A DNA stretch of 64,000 bases from Paenibacillus faecalis (GTDB taxonomy: Bacteria; Bacillota; Bacilli; Paenibacillales; Paenibacillaceae): contig NZ_LT985747.1 in NCBI RefSeq assembly GCF_900289175.1, positions 1,536,096 through 1,600,095 of the forward strand, given 5' to 3'. Positions 9,007 to 17,491 of the stretch are shown here, one piece after another. The notes under the pieces were generated by a model that saw nothing but the letters and a program-made list of their open reading frames with translations, did not search any database and was not told the DNA's origin. A program made the translations under genes and the position numbers. Position 1 is the stretch's first letter; the number at the start of each line of letters is the position of its first letter.

Positions 9007-10014
9007 TTATGCCTCCTTCTTGAACAGATCCATAGGATTCATCGAAACCAAAAGCGCTCCGATAGTGATAATAATTGCGCCGGCAATTACCGTCGGAGTC
9101 AACGTATCACCGAGGAATATAGCGGCAAAAACAACCCCCCAGAGCACATATGTAATGTTTAGCGACATTCCGACGGCAACGCCAACCATATTGTTGGCCA
9201 TATACCATGTCAGGAAAGAAATTGCCGTAAACAGAGCCGCAATCGCAATAATGAGCATAGGCGATACGGAGCCGAGCACGGAAGCAAAAAGATCCGTCGC
9301 GCTGAAGAGAGGCAGAACCACTGCAATATAAACGATGCCGGAAACGCCTTCACGAATGGTAATGGCGATATTGGAATCGATCATGGACATGCCGAAAGCG
9401 GAAAATACGCCTTCAAGTCCCCAGCCAACTGCAGCCACCAGAGCAAAAACAATACCCAATGTGAAATTCTCCGTGCCTCCTTCAGGCTTGACATAGGAAA
9501 TGAGCGCCGCTCCGACAACACAGATGAGCATGCCGATAGCCACTCGTTTATCAATCTTCTGCTTCAGAAACATTCGTGCAAAAATAGCCCCAAACATCGG
9601 ACACAGCGCCGAAATGGGGATAGCCGCCGCTCCAGCCATATCAATCCCGACCAGATATGCCCCGTTTGCAATCGGGCCGCCAAACAGCGCGGCCAGTGCA
9701 ACCATCAACCCCGGTATAGTTACCAGACTGCGTCCGATTTCTTTGGTCCTTCCTTTCATAATGTTCCAGATCACAAGCCAGATCGCCGCCAGAGTATCAT
9801 TGATCGCTGATGCCACAAGCGGCGCTGCAAACGCCCCTACGACTCCCAGGAAAGGATCCTTCATCATAGCCACGGCGACGACGGTACTGTAAAGGCCAAA
9901 CGTAATTCCGGAAATCAGTCCGTAAGCGATTCCATTTCTTCTAAAACGACCGTCCATCTTTCGTTTCAGCATGGCGGCCGTAGCCACAGGAGCTGCAACT
10001 GCTTCCTTCATCAT
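9007..10014 (-). CDS. DMT/EamA-family membrane transporter
   Basis: About 335 aa with ten hydrophobic segments and two EamA-like halves (for example GLISGITFGLYSTV and GIVFALVAAVGWGLEGVFSAFGM). The start at 10014 follows AGAGGTG. An earlier ATG at 10047 has no site. It sits downstream of the cut regulators and upstream of the small winged-helix gene. By position, uptake of choline or export of trimethylamine or a quaternary amine is plausible, but this is inferred only from context. Confidence 0.85.
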   Translation of the reverse strand: MMKEAVAAPVATAAMLKRKMDGRFRRNGIAYGLISGITFGLYSTVVAVAMMKDPFLGVVGAFAAPLVASAINDTLAAIWLVIWNIMKGRTKEIGRSLVTIPGLMVALAALFGGPIANGAYLVGIDMAGAAAIPISALCPMFGAIFARMFLKQKIDKRVAIGMLICVVGAALISYVKPEGGTENFTLGIVFALVAAVGWGLEGVFSAFGMSMIDSNIAITIREGVSGIVYIAVVLPLFSATDLFASVLGSVSPMLIIAIAALFTAISFLTWYMANNMVGVAVGMSLNITYVLWGVVFAAIFLGDTLTPTVIAGAIIITIGALLVSMNPMDLFKKEA

Positions 10015-10159
10015 CCACACACCTCTATTATGCAAATTTATTTTCATTGTATAGCAAGGTGGACATTGCGATTGAGACTAACCGTACTTGATTGTTGCAC
10101 TACCTGAATCACTTTTTCTCCATTCTGGTACTATTCGTACTTTTAGGACGATAAAGTGA

Positions 10160-10203
10160 AAAAAAACCTCCCACCCGACAGCTCATCGGGGGGGAGGCTC
10201 CTT
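10160..10203 (-). terminator. Rho-independent terminator after the response-regulator gene
   Basis: On the minus strand a GC-rich stem (CCTCCC, CCCGA / TCGGG, GGGAGG) is followed by eight T residues. It ends the sensor-kinase/response-regulator unit. Confidence 0.85.
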
Positions 10204-10212
10204 TAAAATCAT

Positions 10213-10983
10213 CTATTGATCGTTTTTTTGAACCTGGGTAAGGATGCTTTTTTTGTATTCCTTCGGTGTCATATTCTTTTGCTTGCAGAATACCCGGTTG
10301 AAATAAGACGGATCGGTAAAGCCGCATTCCGCGGAGATGCGAAAAGCTGGATATCCGGTAGTCTCCAGAAGTTTGCATGCATGCGCAATCTTAAGCCTGT
10401 TCACATAATCCGTATAAGTAACGCCCATCTCCTTTTTGAATATGCGGCTAAAATATTGGGGGTTCATATACACATGATCCGCCACCATTTGTAAGGTCAG
10501 CTTTTCTTTGTAATTCTCTTGAATATAATCGATGGCTTTCTCAACAAAGTGCTGACGCTCTTGAACTGGTTCTATCGGAGAATCATCCATTAAACCATTT
10601 CCTTCTGGCTTTGCGGCCTGCTCCAGCACATTACAAATCATTTGCCGCAATATTCCCGGCTTGACCGGTTTAAGCAGGTATTCATGCACCCGCAGGCTGA
10701 TTGCGGCCTGTGCATAGGAAAAATCCGAGCTGGCCGACAATATGGTCACACATGCACCTGGGAGAAACCGGCGAATCTCCTGCAACGAAGAGATGCCATC
10801 CATTTCAGGCAGCGTAATATCCATAAAAATAATATCCGGCCGATATTGCTTGGCGAGCTTGATCGCCTGCAAGCCGGTCTCACAAGTAAGAAGCTGATCA
10901 TCATCGCGCAGTGTTTCCTGCGCAATGGATTGAAGAAATTCCAGTTCCAGTGGTTCATCCTCTACAATCATGACAACGCTCAT
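10213..10983 (-). CDS. AraC-type response regulator of the cut locus
   Basis: 256 aa. The N-terminal receiver domain has the phosphoacceptor Asp in IIFMDITLPEMDG (~residue 56) and Lys in YLLKPVKPG. The C-terminal AraC/XylS domain carries both helix-turn-helices (LTLQMVADHVYMNPQYFSR and FRISAECGFTDPSYFNRVF). It is a YesN-type transcription factor paired with the kinase 4 bp upstream, and probably activates the microcompartment operon when the kinase senses substrate. Confidence 0.95.
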   Translation of the reverse strand: MSVVMIVEDEPLELEFLQSIAQETLRDDDQLLTCETGLQAIKLAKQYRPDIIFMDITLPEMDGISSLQEIRRFLPGACVTILSASSDFSYAQAAISLRVHEYLLKPVKPGILRQMICNVLEQAAKPEGNGLMDDSPIEPVQERQHFVEKAIDYIQENYKEKLTLQMVADHVYMNPQYFSRIFKKEMGVTYTDYVNRLKIAHACKLLETTGYPAFRISAECGFTDPSYFNRVFCKQKNMTPKEYKKSILTQVQKNDQ

Positions 10984-10987
10984 GGCA

Positions 10988-12166
10988 TTACCTCACATTG
11001 AATTGGGTAGGAATCCGTATATTGACCGTACTCCCACTGTAATCGGATTTCACGATCGATAGCCCATACTCTTCTCCAAAATAACGCTTCAAACGGCTGT
11101 CGGTGCTTCGGAACCCTACGCCGATCTTGCTGTCCGGCCGATGGATAACCTTAAGCACCTCCGGCGAGAACCCGTTGCCGTTATCTATAACAGAGATGGT
11201 GATATCATTTTTGTACTTCTCAGCAAGTAGACGAATCGTTCCCCCGTCCCGCTTGGGAGTAATTCCGTGAATCACCGCATTTTCCACAATAGGCTGAATG
11301 ACCATATTGGGAATGCGATAAGCCTTTATATCGTCAGGAATGGAAATGTCATATTGCAAGCGGTTTTTAAAACGCGCCTTTTGTATATATAGATATTTCT
11401 CAATGTTATCCACTTCGGATGCAATGGTATGAAGCTGGTCTTCCTGCCTAAGATTGTATCGCAGCAAGTCGGACAGGCAATAAATCAATTCCTCCGTCGT
11501 ATGGGACTGTTCGAAATAGGCGATGCGGGCAATGGAATTCAACGTATTGAACAGAAAATGGGGATTGATGACAAGAGACATATTTTTCGCCTCCAAATCA
11601 ATCACCTTCTTCTCTAGCATTTCCTTCTCCACAGACAACCGATTGATGATCCTTGCGTTATCCTGCGTACTTTCGGCGATATCGAGCGCAATATTTCTTG
11701 CGATATGATGGCAAAGCTGTTCGTGAATATCCGCCTTGTCCTTGTCAATGGTTTGAAAAGCTGCTATCGCCTTCGCGACAACCTCCAATTCCAACCCCTT
11801 CATTTCGGCCAATTCGGCCGTGTTAATCAGATATTTTTGAAATTCCCTCTCCCGTGAATACGCTTGCATCCCTGTTATATAGCCAACTACCTCATCTTTG
11901 ACTACAATGGGCAGCAAAATATTTTCCAGACCGTAACAGCAAACAAATCGCCCCTGTTCGCCAGAATTAAAGCGCATCACATATTCTGCGCAAGGCCGCG
12001 TTTCATTCTCCCAGCAAATATGCCTGCAGAAGTCAGGGGATGGGTTAAACTCCAACAAAATGTCTCCGTTGATATCGTGCAGCAGTAGCGAAAACTTGGA
12101 AAGGGAGAGGATGCCGCTGTATCGGGCGTACACTTTGGATGCGATCAGCTTATCAGTTTTCTGCAT
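10988..12166 (-). CDS. PocR-domain sensor histidine kinase (LytS/YesM type)
   Basis: 392 aa without obvious transmembrane helices. Residues ~1-130 form a PocR-like ligand domain (FSLLLHDINGDILLEF, Cys-rich HICWENETRPC and VVGYITGMQAY), known from regulators of propanediol and ethanolamine-type pathways. It is followed by a helical linker and a His_kinase core with LVINPHFLFNTLNSI (phospho-His) and ATP-lid motifs VIDNGNGFSP. It is a cytoplasmic sensor. With the AraC-type regulator it is the likely choline- or metabolite-responsive switch of the locus. Confidence 0.93.
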   Translation of the reverse strand: MQKTDKLIASKVYARYSGILSLSKFSLLLHDINGDILLEFNPSPDFCRHICWENETRPCAEYVMRFNSGEQGRFVCCYGLENILLPIVVKDEVVGYITGMQAYSREREFQKYLINTAELAEMKGLELEVVAKAIAAFQTIDKDKADIHEQLCHHIARNIALDIAESTQDNARIINRLSVEKEMLEKKVIDLEAKNMSLVINPHFLFNTLNSIARIAYFEQSHTTEELIYCLSDLLRYNLRQEDQLHTIASEVDNIEKYLYIQKARFKNRLQYDISIPDDIKAYRIPNMVIQPIVENAVIHGITPKRDGGTIRLLAEKYKNDITISVIDNGNGFSPEVLKVIHRPDSKIGVGFRSTDSRLKRYFGEEYGLSIVKSDYSGSTVNIRIPTQFNVR

Positions 12167-12366
12167 AAACTCGTTGCACCTTTCACCGAAAATAAACGGA
12201 AAAACAGGCGTTACACGCTAAGTTTTCACAAAATAATATGTTTATATTATAGCAATTTTCAGCCTGTTTAGAAAGGGTTCTCCCCTCCCCCTTTAGAACC
12301 ATGTTTAAAGAAATACACAGTTTCGGCAAAGTTCAGCAAGCGGGATTTTGCAGATAAAAATGCAAA

Positions 12367-12396
12367 GGCCAAAACTCGTTTTATCGGGTTTCGGCC
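12367..12396 (-). terminator. Probable terminator of the microcompartment operon
   Basis: GGCCAAAAC ... GGTTTCGGCC forms a stem; on the minus strand it is followed by TTTGCATTTTT. It lies ~20 bp past the last shell gene and before the sensor kinase. The T-tract is interrupted, so termination may be partial. Confidence 0.5.
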
Positions 12397-12418
12397 TGTT
12401 TGCAGAACATAGAATAAA

Positions 12419-12706
12419 TTATAGCTTAACAGCGGGAAGGATGCTTTCCACTTCACCATGAGGACGAGGAATCACATGCACTGACACCAATTCCCCTACA
12501 CGCTGCGCGGCCGCGGCCCCGGCATCCGTCGCCGCTTTCACCGCTCCGACATCACCCCGAACCATCACGGTGACAAGGCCGCCCCCAATCTGTTCTTTAC
12601 CGATCAAGCTGACATTGGCTGCCTTGACCATCGCGTCCGCCGCTTCGATCGAACCTACCAGACCTTTTGTCTCAATTAAACCCAAAGCTTCCGATTTCAT
12701 ATTCAA
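12419..12706 (-). CDS. BMC-H shell protein (PduA/EutM type), copy 2 of a tandem pair
   Basis: 95 aa, a single BMC domain: [52 protein letters not shown] and the closing [11 protein letters not shown]. Forms hexameric tiles of the shell whose central pore passes small metabolites. It is almost identical to the next gene upstream; the visible differences are K/R at residue 4, EQIG/ELVG and the last residues. It lies last in the operon and is preceded by its own conserved hairpin and a TAGGAGG site. Confidence 0.96.
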   Translation of the reverse strand: MNMKSEALGLIETKGLVGSIEAADAMVKAANVSLIGKEQIGGGLVTVMVRGDVGAVKAATDAGAAAAQRVGELVSVHVIPRPHGEVESILPAVKL

Positions 12707-12732
12707 ACCTCCTAAAAGTTTTGTGAGACTAT

Positions 12733-12775
12733 AGCGACAGCTTACCGAATAAAATTGGCTTCGGAAGCATTCGCT
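12733..12775 (-). promoter_or_regulatory. Conserved stem-loop ahead of shell gene (copy 2)
   Basis: On the minus strand, AGCGA...TCGCT closes an inner stem GCTTCCGAA / TTCGGTAAGC. The same fold with compensating changes occurs ahead of the other tandem shell gene. It lies ~30 nt before the ribosome binding site. A role in mRNA processing or stability to raise shell-protein output is inferred. Confidence 0.55.
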
Positions 12776-12852
12776 TAGTTGTGATTGTTTAGCAGCGCTA
12801 GTTTCCCTGGCAAAACTGCTTTAAAAGCATAGGCTTGCTTTAAATTTTTGAA

Positions 12853-13140
12853 TTATGCCTTAGCAGCAGGAAGGATGTTTTCCACTTCGCCATGAGGGCG
12901 AGGAATCACATGCACTGATACCAGTTCCCCTACACGCTGTGCAGCCGCGGCGCCGGCGTCCGTCGCCGCTTTCACCGCTCCGACATCACCCCGAACCATC
13001 ACGGTGACAAGACCGCCCCCGACCAGTTCTTTACCGATCAAGCTGACATTGGCCGCTTTGACCATCGCGTCCGCCGCTTCGATTGAGCCTACCAGACCTT
13101 TTGTTTCAATTAATCCCAGAGCTTCTGATCTCATGTTCAT
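12853..13140 (-). CDS. BMC-H shell protein (PduA/EutM type), copy 1 of a tandem pair
   Basis: 95 aa, one BMC domain, near-identical to the following gene (12419-12706), so the pair arose by recent duplication. Hexameric facet protein. It follows the PduL gene with a 69-bp spacer that contains only a hairpin and the ribosome binding site. Confidence 0.96.
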   Translation of the reverse strand: MNMRSEALGLIETKGLVGSIEAADAMVKAANVSLIGKELVGGGLVTVMVRGDVGAVKAATDAGAAAAQRVGELVSVHVIPRPHGEVENILPAAKA

Positions 13141-13166
13141 TTCCTCCTAAACGTTTTGTAAGACTC

Positions 13167-13211
13167 AAGCGCTAGCTCACCGAACAAAACTGGCTTCGGA
13201 AGCATTCGCTT
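13167..13211 (-). promoter_or_regulatory. Conserved stem-loop ahead of shell gene (copy 1)
   Basis: Minus-strand AAGCG...CGCTT closes an inner stem GCTTCCGAA / TTCGGTGAGC. Its 5' arm overlaps the stop codon of the PduL gene. Compared with the 12733-12775 copy, the outer base pairs changed together while pairing was kept, which argues for selection on RNA structure. Confidence 0.55.
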
Positions 13212-13863
13212 AGTTCTTTATAATTTGGACAACAGACGCCGCGGTCAGATCCATGGCGTTTGCTTCTTCAACATCGATATGACAGTCGAGAGCGGCAGAG
13301 TTGCTAACTCTGATAACGACCTGGTTGTACCCTCCGCCCCGAGGGCCATCAAACCCAATGCTAACCCGTTCTCCGTCGGTTACGCCAAAGTAACGAGCAT
13401 CATCAGGTGTCATATGAATATGACGCTGTGCGACCATCAAACCACAGTGAATATAAATGCTCCCCTTAGGTCCAACGAGTGTGATGCCCGGTGTGCCTTC
13501 AAGCTCCCCCGACAAGCGAACCGGAGCCTTCACGCCCAACTTGTAACAGTCCCCCCGCAATATTTCCACCTGGGTCTGTTCCCGCACCGGGCCGAGAACC
13601 CGTACCTTTTCGATAGCCCCCCTTGGTCCGCAGACCGTAACGGTCTCATTACACGCATACTGACCGGGTTGGGACAACTCACGCGCTTTAGTAAGCGAAT
13701 AACCAGCTCCGAAAAGCGTATCCACATCAGCCCGGGAAAGATGCACATGTCGGTTCGAAATCCCTAAGGGAATGGAGCGCGGCTCCTCTTCCGGCTTGTC
13801 GGCACCGTCGGCACCAGATAAAGCCTCTAGCAACAACGAAAAAACTTTATTATAGTCCTCCAC
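13210..13863 (-). CDS. pduL: Phosphate acyltransferase PduL (phosphotransacylase)
   Basis: About 217 aa with the two PduL halves and zinc-binding motifs (GISNRHVHLSRAD near residue 40, VAQRHIHMTPDDARYFGV near 150). Converts acetyl-CoA plus phosphate to acetyl phosphate and recycles CoA inside the compartment, so ATP can be made outside. The N-terminal ~30 residues (DYNKVFSLLLEALSG) form a helix of the sort that targets enzymes into the lumen. The start is GTG 13863 (GGTGA 6 nt upstream, overlapping the dehydrogenase stop as TAGTG); TTG 13869 is the alternative. Confidence 0.95.
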   Translation of the reverse strand: MEDYNKVFSLLLEALSGADGADKPEEEPRSIPLGISNRHVHLSRADVDTLFGAGYSLTKARELSQPGQYACNETVTVCGPRGAIEKVRVLGPVREQTQVEILRGDCYKLGVKAPVRLSGELEGTPGITLVGPKGSIYIHCGLMVAQRHIHMTPDDARYFGVTDGERVSIGFDGPRGGGYNQVVIRVSNSAALDCHIDVEEANAMDLTAASVVQIIKN

Positions 13864-15335
13864 TAACAATCACCGCTTTTTTGCAAAATAGACACCAGCT
13901 CATCCACCAAATTCAGCAGCAACGCATCCTCCTGTTGCTTTGGCTGTTGCGGGGAAGGAACAGAATAAGGGCTTGGTGCCGTACAGTCCTTAATGCCATA
14001 AGCCACACGCTTGATATTAATTAAATGCTGCGGTCCTACATTATCCGAGGTGGCGCTCCCGCCCCAGGTTCCGCATCCCAACGTGAAGGACGGGGAAAGC
14101 CCGGTACTTGCGCCCACGCCGCCCTGAGTGGAACCCGTATTTACCAAAATGCGGAATACCGGTTTTTGTGCAAATTCCATAACCATCTCGTCGTTCTGCG
14201 TATGGATAGAGAAGCTGTGGCCCACGCCGCCGTTTCGTAAAAGCCGAATGCTCAAATCGCATGCCTCGCGCCAGTCCTCCACAGTGTAAAACGCGAGCAC
14301 TGTAGTAAGCTTTTCATAGGACAGCGGGAACCCTGCACCCACGCCCTGCTGTTCTCCTAACAGCACCTTGACTCCTGCCGGAATTCGAATGCCGGCCGCT
14401 TCCGCAATCACCTGGGGCGAACGTCCTACCAGCCTCGAGTTCATGGCATGGCCTTTGACAAACAGTTTGGCTCCAACCTTGGCGGTTTCCTCCTCATTCA
14501 TAAAGTAACCGCCCTGATGCTCGAACTCCGCGATCACCTGAGAACGGATGCATTCCTCTACGATGACAGACTGTTCAGATGCGCAGATGGTGCCGTTATC
14601 AAAGGTTTTGCTGGCAATGATATTTGCTACTGCCTTTGGAATATCGGCGGTGCGCTCTATGAAAGCCGGTACATTTCCCGGTCCCACTCCAAGCGCAGGC
14701 TTTCCCGCACTGTAGGCGGATTTCACCATTGCAGATCCGCCCGTAGCGATAATCATGGCGATTTCATCGCACTTCATCAGTTCCTGCGTCGCTGGCATGG
14801 AAGGCTTGGTAACGCAGCCAATGATTCCTTCGGGAGCTCCTGCCTCAACAGCGGCAGCATGCATCAATTCCGCGGCCCGCCTAATGGATTTCAATGCAGA
14901 GGGATGAGGCGAAAAGACGATTCCATTACGGGCCTTAATCGCAATGATGGATTTAAAAATCGTAGTGGATGTCGGGTTGGTTGATGGGATAATACCCATG
15001 AGCAGCCCGACCGGCTCGGCGATCTCCATCATTTGGTTCGTCTTGTCCTCGCGAATAACCCCAATGGTTTTCGTCTCCCGAATGGATTCATACAGCTCCG
15101 TGGAAGCCAGTCGGTTTTTGAAGATTTTATCCTCTATCTTGCCAAAGCCGGTTTCCTCCACAGCCAGCGCAGCCAGTTCGGCAGCGTTCACCTCCGCGGC
15201 CCGCACCATGTTTTGCACGATTCTGTCGATCTGTTCAGCATCATATCCGGCAAGGATGTCAGCGGCCGCTTTGCCGGCTCGTGCCAAGACCCGCGCTTCC
15301 TGAATCGATTGCAGGTCATAATCATAATTTTCCAA
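13863..15335 (-). CDS. cutF: CoA-acylating acetaldehyde dehydrogenase of the microcompartment
   Basis: 490 aa, ALDH superfamily of the PduP/EutE kind, with catalytic Cys in [10 protein letters not shown] and the NAD site GPGNVPAF. It oxidises the acetaldehyde released by CutC to acetyl-CoA. After the catalytic body there is a Pro/Gln-rich linker (~455-470) and then an amphipathic helix, [15 protein letters not shown], which looks like an encapsulation peptide. The start is TTG at 15335, supported by AAAGGAGG; its 3' end overlaps pduL. Confidence 0.93.
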   Translation of the reverse strand: MENYDYDLQSIQEARVLARAGKAAADILAGYDAEQIDRIVQNMVRAAEVNAAELAALAVEETGFGKIEDKIFKNRLASTELYESIRETKTIGVIREDKTNQMMEIAEPVGLLMGIIPSTNPTSTTIFKSIIAIKARNGIVFSPHPSALKSIRRAAELMHAAAVEAGAPEGIIGCVTKPSMPATQELMKCDEIAMIIATGGSAMVKSAYSAGKPALGVGPGNVPAFIERTADIPKAVANIIASKTFDNGTICASEQSVIVEECIRSQVIAEFEHQGGYFMNEEETAKVGAKLFVKGHAMNSRLVGRSPQVIAEAAGIRIPAGVKVLLGEQQGVGAGFPLSYEKLTTVLAFYTVEDWREACDLSIRLLRNGGVGHSFSIHTQNDEMVMEFAQKPVFRILVNTGSTQGGVGASTGLSPSFTLGCGTWGGSATSDNVGPQHLINIKRVAYGIKDCTAPSPYSVPSPQQPKQQEDALLLNLVDELVSILQKSGDC

Positions 15336-15354
15336 GCAGAAAACCTCCTTTTGC

Positions 15355-16206
15355 TTATTGCTGATAATATTGGCGCAACTGCTTAAGCAGCTTCACCTTA
15401 TTTGCCTTGGAAATTGCCGTGGGGCTCATTCCAAACGCATCACCGCACTCCTTGGCCAGCCCTCGCAGATTCACGACGGTCATGGTTTCCAGCAGTTCCA
15501 TCGCTTTGTCAAGCCCAGACTTCTCTACCATCTCATCGATCCTATGTTTGGACGGGCTGTCAAACGCTGCCGGATCTCCACTGTCCCTTTCCGGACTGAC
15601 ATCTTCAGAAGCAATGTTCGGATCGGTATTGGCTGCTGACACAGGAATGCTTCTTTCGCCCCCGCTATCGGTTGGAATATTGGGTGCTTCGTCCAACTCC
15701 GGCACTTGCTCTGATGTCTGTCCCGCCGCCTGTTCCGGCATCTGTTTCACCGTCTGCTCCGGCGTCTCCTCCGCTGCCTGTTCCTGCGTCTGCTTCGCCG
15801 CCTGCCACGGCGCCTCCTCCGCTGCCTGCTCCAGCACCTGCTCCGCCGACTGCTTGGGCGTCTGCTCTACAACCTGCCCATGCGGAATCGGTTGCACGAG
15901 TTCGCCGCTCTCCTTGGCAATATTCGCACCGTTGCGCCGACCGATGATGCGCTCTATGTCGTCGTGGGGCCTTGGGATGACATGCCGGGCGATCAGCACA
16001 TCGTCGCCCAAGCGTTGCGCTGTGGAAGCGCCTGCTTCCACGGATGCTTGAACAGCGCCGATATCGCCCGTAACCGCAATCGTCACCAAACCTCCGCCCA
16101 CATTGCATTTTTCCATCAGTTCAACCTGAGCTGTTTTGAGCATAATATCCAGGCATTCAATCGCCGGAAGAAGCCCCCGCGTCTCAATTAACCCAAGCGC
16201 CTGCAT
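15355..16206 (-). CDS. BMC-domain shell protein with Gln/Glu-rich linker and Rho_N/SAP-like C-terminal domain (EutK/PduK-like)
   Basis: About 283 aa from an ATG with AAAGGAGG upstream. Residues ~1-95 are a BMC domain (ALGLIETRGLLPAIECLDIML, GGGLVTIAVTGDIGAVQ). A linker of imperfect repeats rich in EQAAEE/TPEQ follows (~100-170), then a disordered acidic stretch. The last ~60 residues (LDKAMELLETMTVVNLRGLAKEC ... NKVKLLKQLRQYY) look like a Rho N-terminal/SAP-type helical domain, possibly nucleic-acid or protein binding. EutK and PduK are known shell proteins with C-terminal extensions. This one may tether cargo or cell components to the shell. Confidence 0.88.
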   Translation of the reverse strand: MQALGLIETRGLLPAIECLDIMLKTAQVELMEKCNVGGGLVTIAVTGDIGAVQASVEAGASTAQRLGDDVLIARHVIPRPHDDIERIIGRRNGANIAKESGELVQPIPHGQVVEQTPKQSAEQVLEQAAEEAPWQAAKQTQEQAAEETPEQTVKQMPEQAAGQTSEQVPELDEAPNIPTDSGGERSIPVSAANTDPNIASEDVSPERDSGDPAAFDSPSKHRIDEMVEKSGLDKAMELLETMTVVNLRGLAKECGDAFGMSPTAISKANKVKLLKQLRQYYQQ

Positions 16207-16244
16207 GCTTTGTCCTCCTTTCACTGCGGCTTCAGATCAGGCCG

Positions 16245-16877
16245 CTATGCCGGATAGGTCACGTAAAACAGTTTCGCAAAGTGCTGTGCTCCCTTAGTCA
16301 CTTTGACCCCTTTAGGGATGTAGAGCACGTCTCCCTCTCGGGCAGTGAAGGTTCTGTCGTTCAACGTGACATGGATCGTGCCTTCCAGCACAATATTTAT
16401 TTCTTCATGGGCCGACTCCCGTTCGAAGCTGGAACGATCGACGGTCAGAAACCCGGCGCCCATGGAAGATTCCGGCTTTCCGATAACCTCTTGACCGCAA
16501 ACCTTGGCTCCAGAGGTTCCCGTGCTGCAAGCATCCATTTTTACCGTCTGGCCCCGCACAAGCTTAAAGCCGGCTGAATCTGTCTCCGCTTGATAAGGTG
16601 GCGCTGGATCTAGTTCCAACAGCTTTTCAACCAAACCTTTTTCCGATAAAATTTTAAAAAATTTGTAAATTGCATTCATGTCGAGATCATCCTGTGTTTC
16701 GCAGCCTGCGGCATCCACACCCAAAGTCTCACACGGCGCATCGGTAAACTCCAATCCAAGCTCCTTTGCCTTGTCCCAGGCCGCTGGCGTCACAATCGTG
16801 TTGCTATCAATGCAGCATCGCTTTTGTCCGGTGTCTACCCATTTCTCCACGTCCGCAGCGCATATAAGCTTTTTCAC
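16245..16877 (-). CDS. EutQ-like cupin protein
   Basis: 210 aa starting at GTG 16877 (VKKLICAADVEKWVDTG), with GGGGGCGAG upstream. The C-terminal half is a cupin fold (SAHEEINIVLEGTIHVTLNDRTFTAREGDVLYIPKG). EutQ homologues are standard microcompartment accessory proteins; acetate-kinase activity has been reported for EutQ, but whether it applies here is unknown. It precedes the BMC gene with the extended tail. Confidence 0.85.
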   Translation of the reverse strand: MKKLICAADVEKWVDTGQKRCCIDSNTIVTPAAWDKAKELGLEFTDAPCETLGVDAAGCETQDDLDMNAIYKFFKILSEKGLVEKLLELDPAPPYQAETDSAGFKLVRGQTVKMDACSTGTSGAKVCGQEVIGKPESSMGAGFLTVDRSSFERESAHEEINIVLEGTIHVTLNDRTFTAREGDVLYIPKGVKVTKGAQHFAKLFYVTYPA

Positions 16878-16920
16878 AGTTCTCGCCCCCTTTCGCTGCA
16901 ATTGATTCCTGTTTCGGCAT

Positions 16921-17184
16921 TTATTCGAAAATGCAATCCGAATCGATGATGCCAACGACGACGGCATCCACAGGAACATCGTCTGTTTGCAGCATTTTGC
17001 GGGCTGAAGAGCCCGTGCTGACAATCACCCGATCGCCTATGCCGGCTCCGATCGTATCAACCACAATCAGGCGGCGTCCGTCGTCGCCTCCGCCAATAAC
17101 CTCGGCCAGCATCAGTTTCATTCCAATAAGAGAATCCGCTTTGCGAGTCGACCAGATATTGTGAATCAACTTAGCCGCAATCAT
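16921..17184 (-). CDS. eutN: EutN/CcmL-type pentameric vertex protein (BMC-P)
   Basis: 87 aa starting MIAAKLIHNIWSTRK, with GGAAGGAAT upstream. It shows the EutN/CcmL pattern (MKLMLAEVI, RRLIVVDTIGAGIGDRVIVSTGSSAR, VDAVVVGIIDS). Pentamers cap the vertices of the polyhedral shell. Only one such gene is seen. Its start overlaps the end of the upstream BMC gene. Confidence 0.93.
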   Translation of the reverse strand: MIAAKLIHNIWSTRKADSLIGMKLMLAEVIGGGDDGRRLIVVDTIGAGIGDRVIVSTGSSARKMLQTDDVPVDAVVVGIIDSDCIFE

Positions 17185-17491
17185 GACATTCCTTCCTTCC
17201 CGCTTTTCCGCTCCTCCGCTTGATCTCGGCGATGGCATCCTCCACGGAAGCCGTGTCGCCAAAAATAGCGAGAAGCATCATGTTTTGCGGGCAGCTGCCA
17301 CGGATATCTTCAACGGTCACGCCCACCACCTTTTCAGCTACATCCGCGGCCCAAACCATATCGATCAGCCTTCCCTGGACCAAACCGATCGCATCGCAGC
17401 GGGGGACTTCGCGATTGGCAGGCGATCCTCTGCGCCGAAGCAAAATATCCAGCGTTCCCTTGGAAGGAGATTTAATAATCCGAAACTCCAT
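17171..17491 (-). CDS. Small BMC-family shell-associated protein
   Basis: 106 aa beginning MEFRIIKSPSKGTLDILLRRRG and continuing CDAIGLVQGRLIDMVWAADVAEKVVGVTVEDIRGSCPQNMMLLAIFGDTASVEDA. The order of elements suggests a permuted BMC domain, as found in glycyl-radical microcompartment loci. A GGAGGCGAT site precedes the ATG. It is coupled to eutN by overlap. Subtype uncertain. Confidence 0.8.
   Translation of the reverse strand: MEFRIIKSPSKGTLDILLRRRGSPANREVPRCDAIGLVQGRLIDMVWAADVAEKVVGVTVEDIRGSCPQNMMLLAIFGDTASVEDAIAEIKRRSGKAGRKECHDCG

Noticed and set aside
15665..16108. Long alternative frame over the repeat-linker shell gene, rich in Ala/Gly
   Set aside because: A frame-shifted reading of the repeated linker codons; no start signals.
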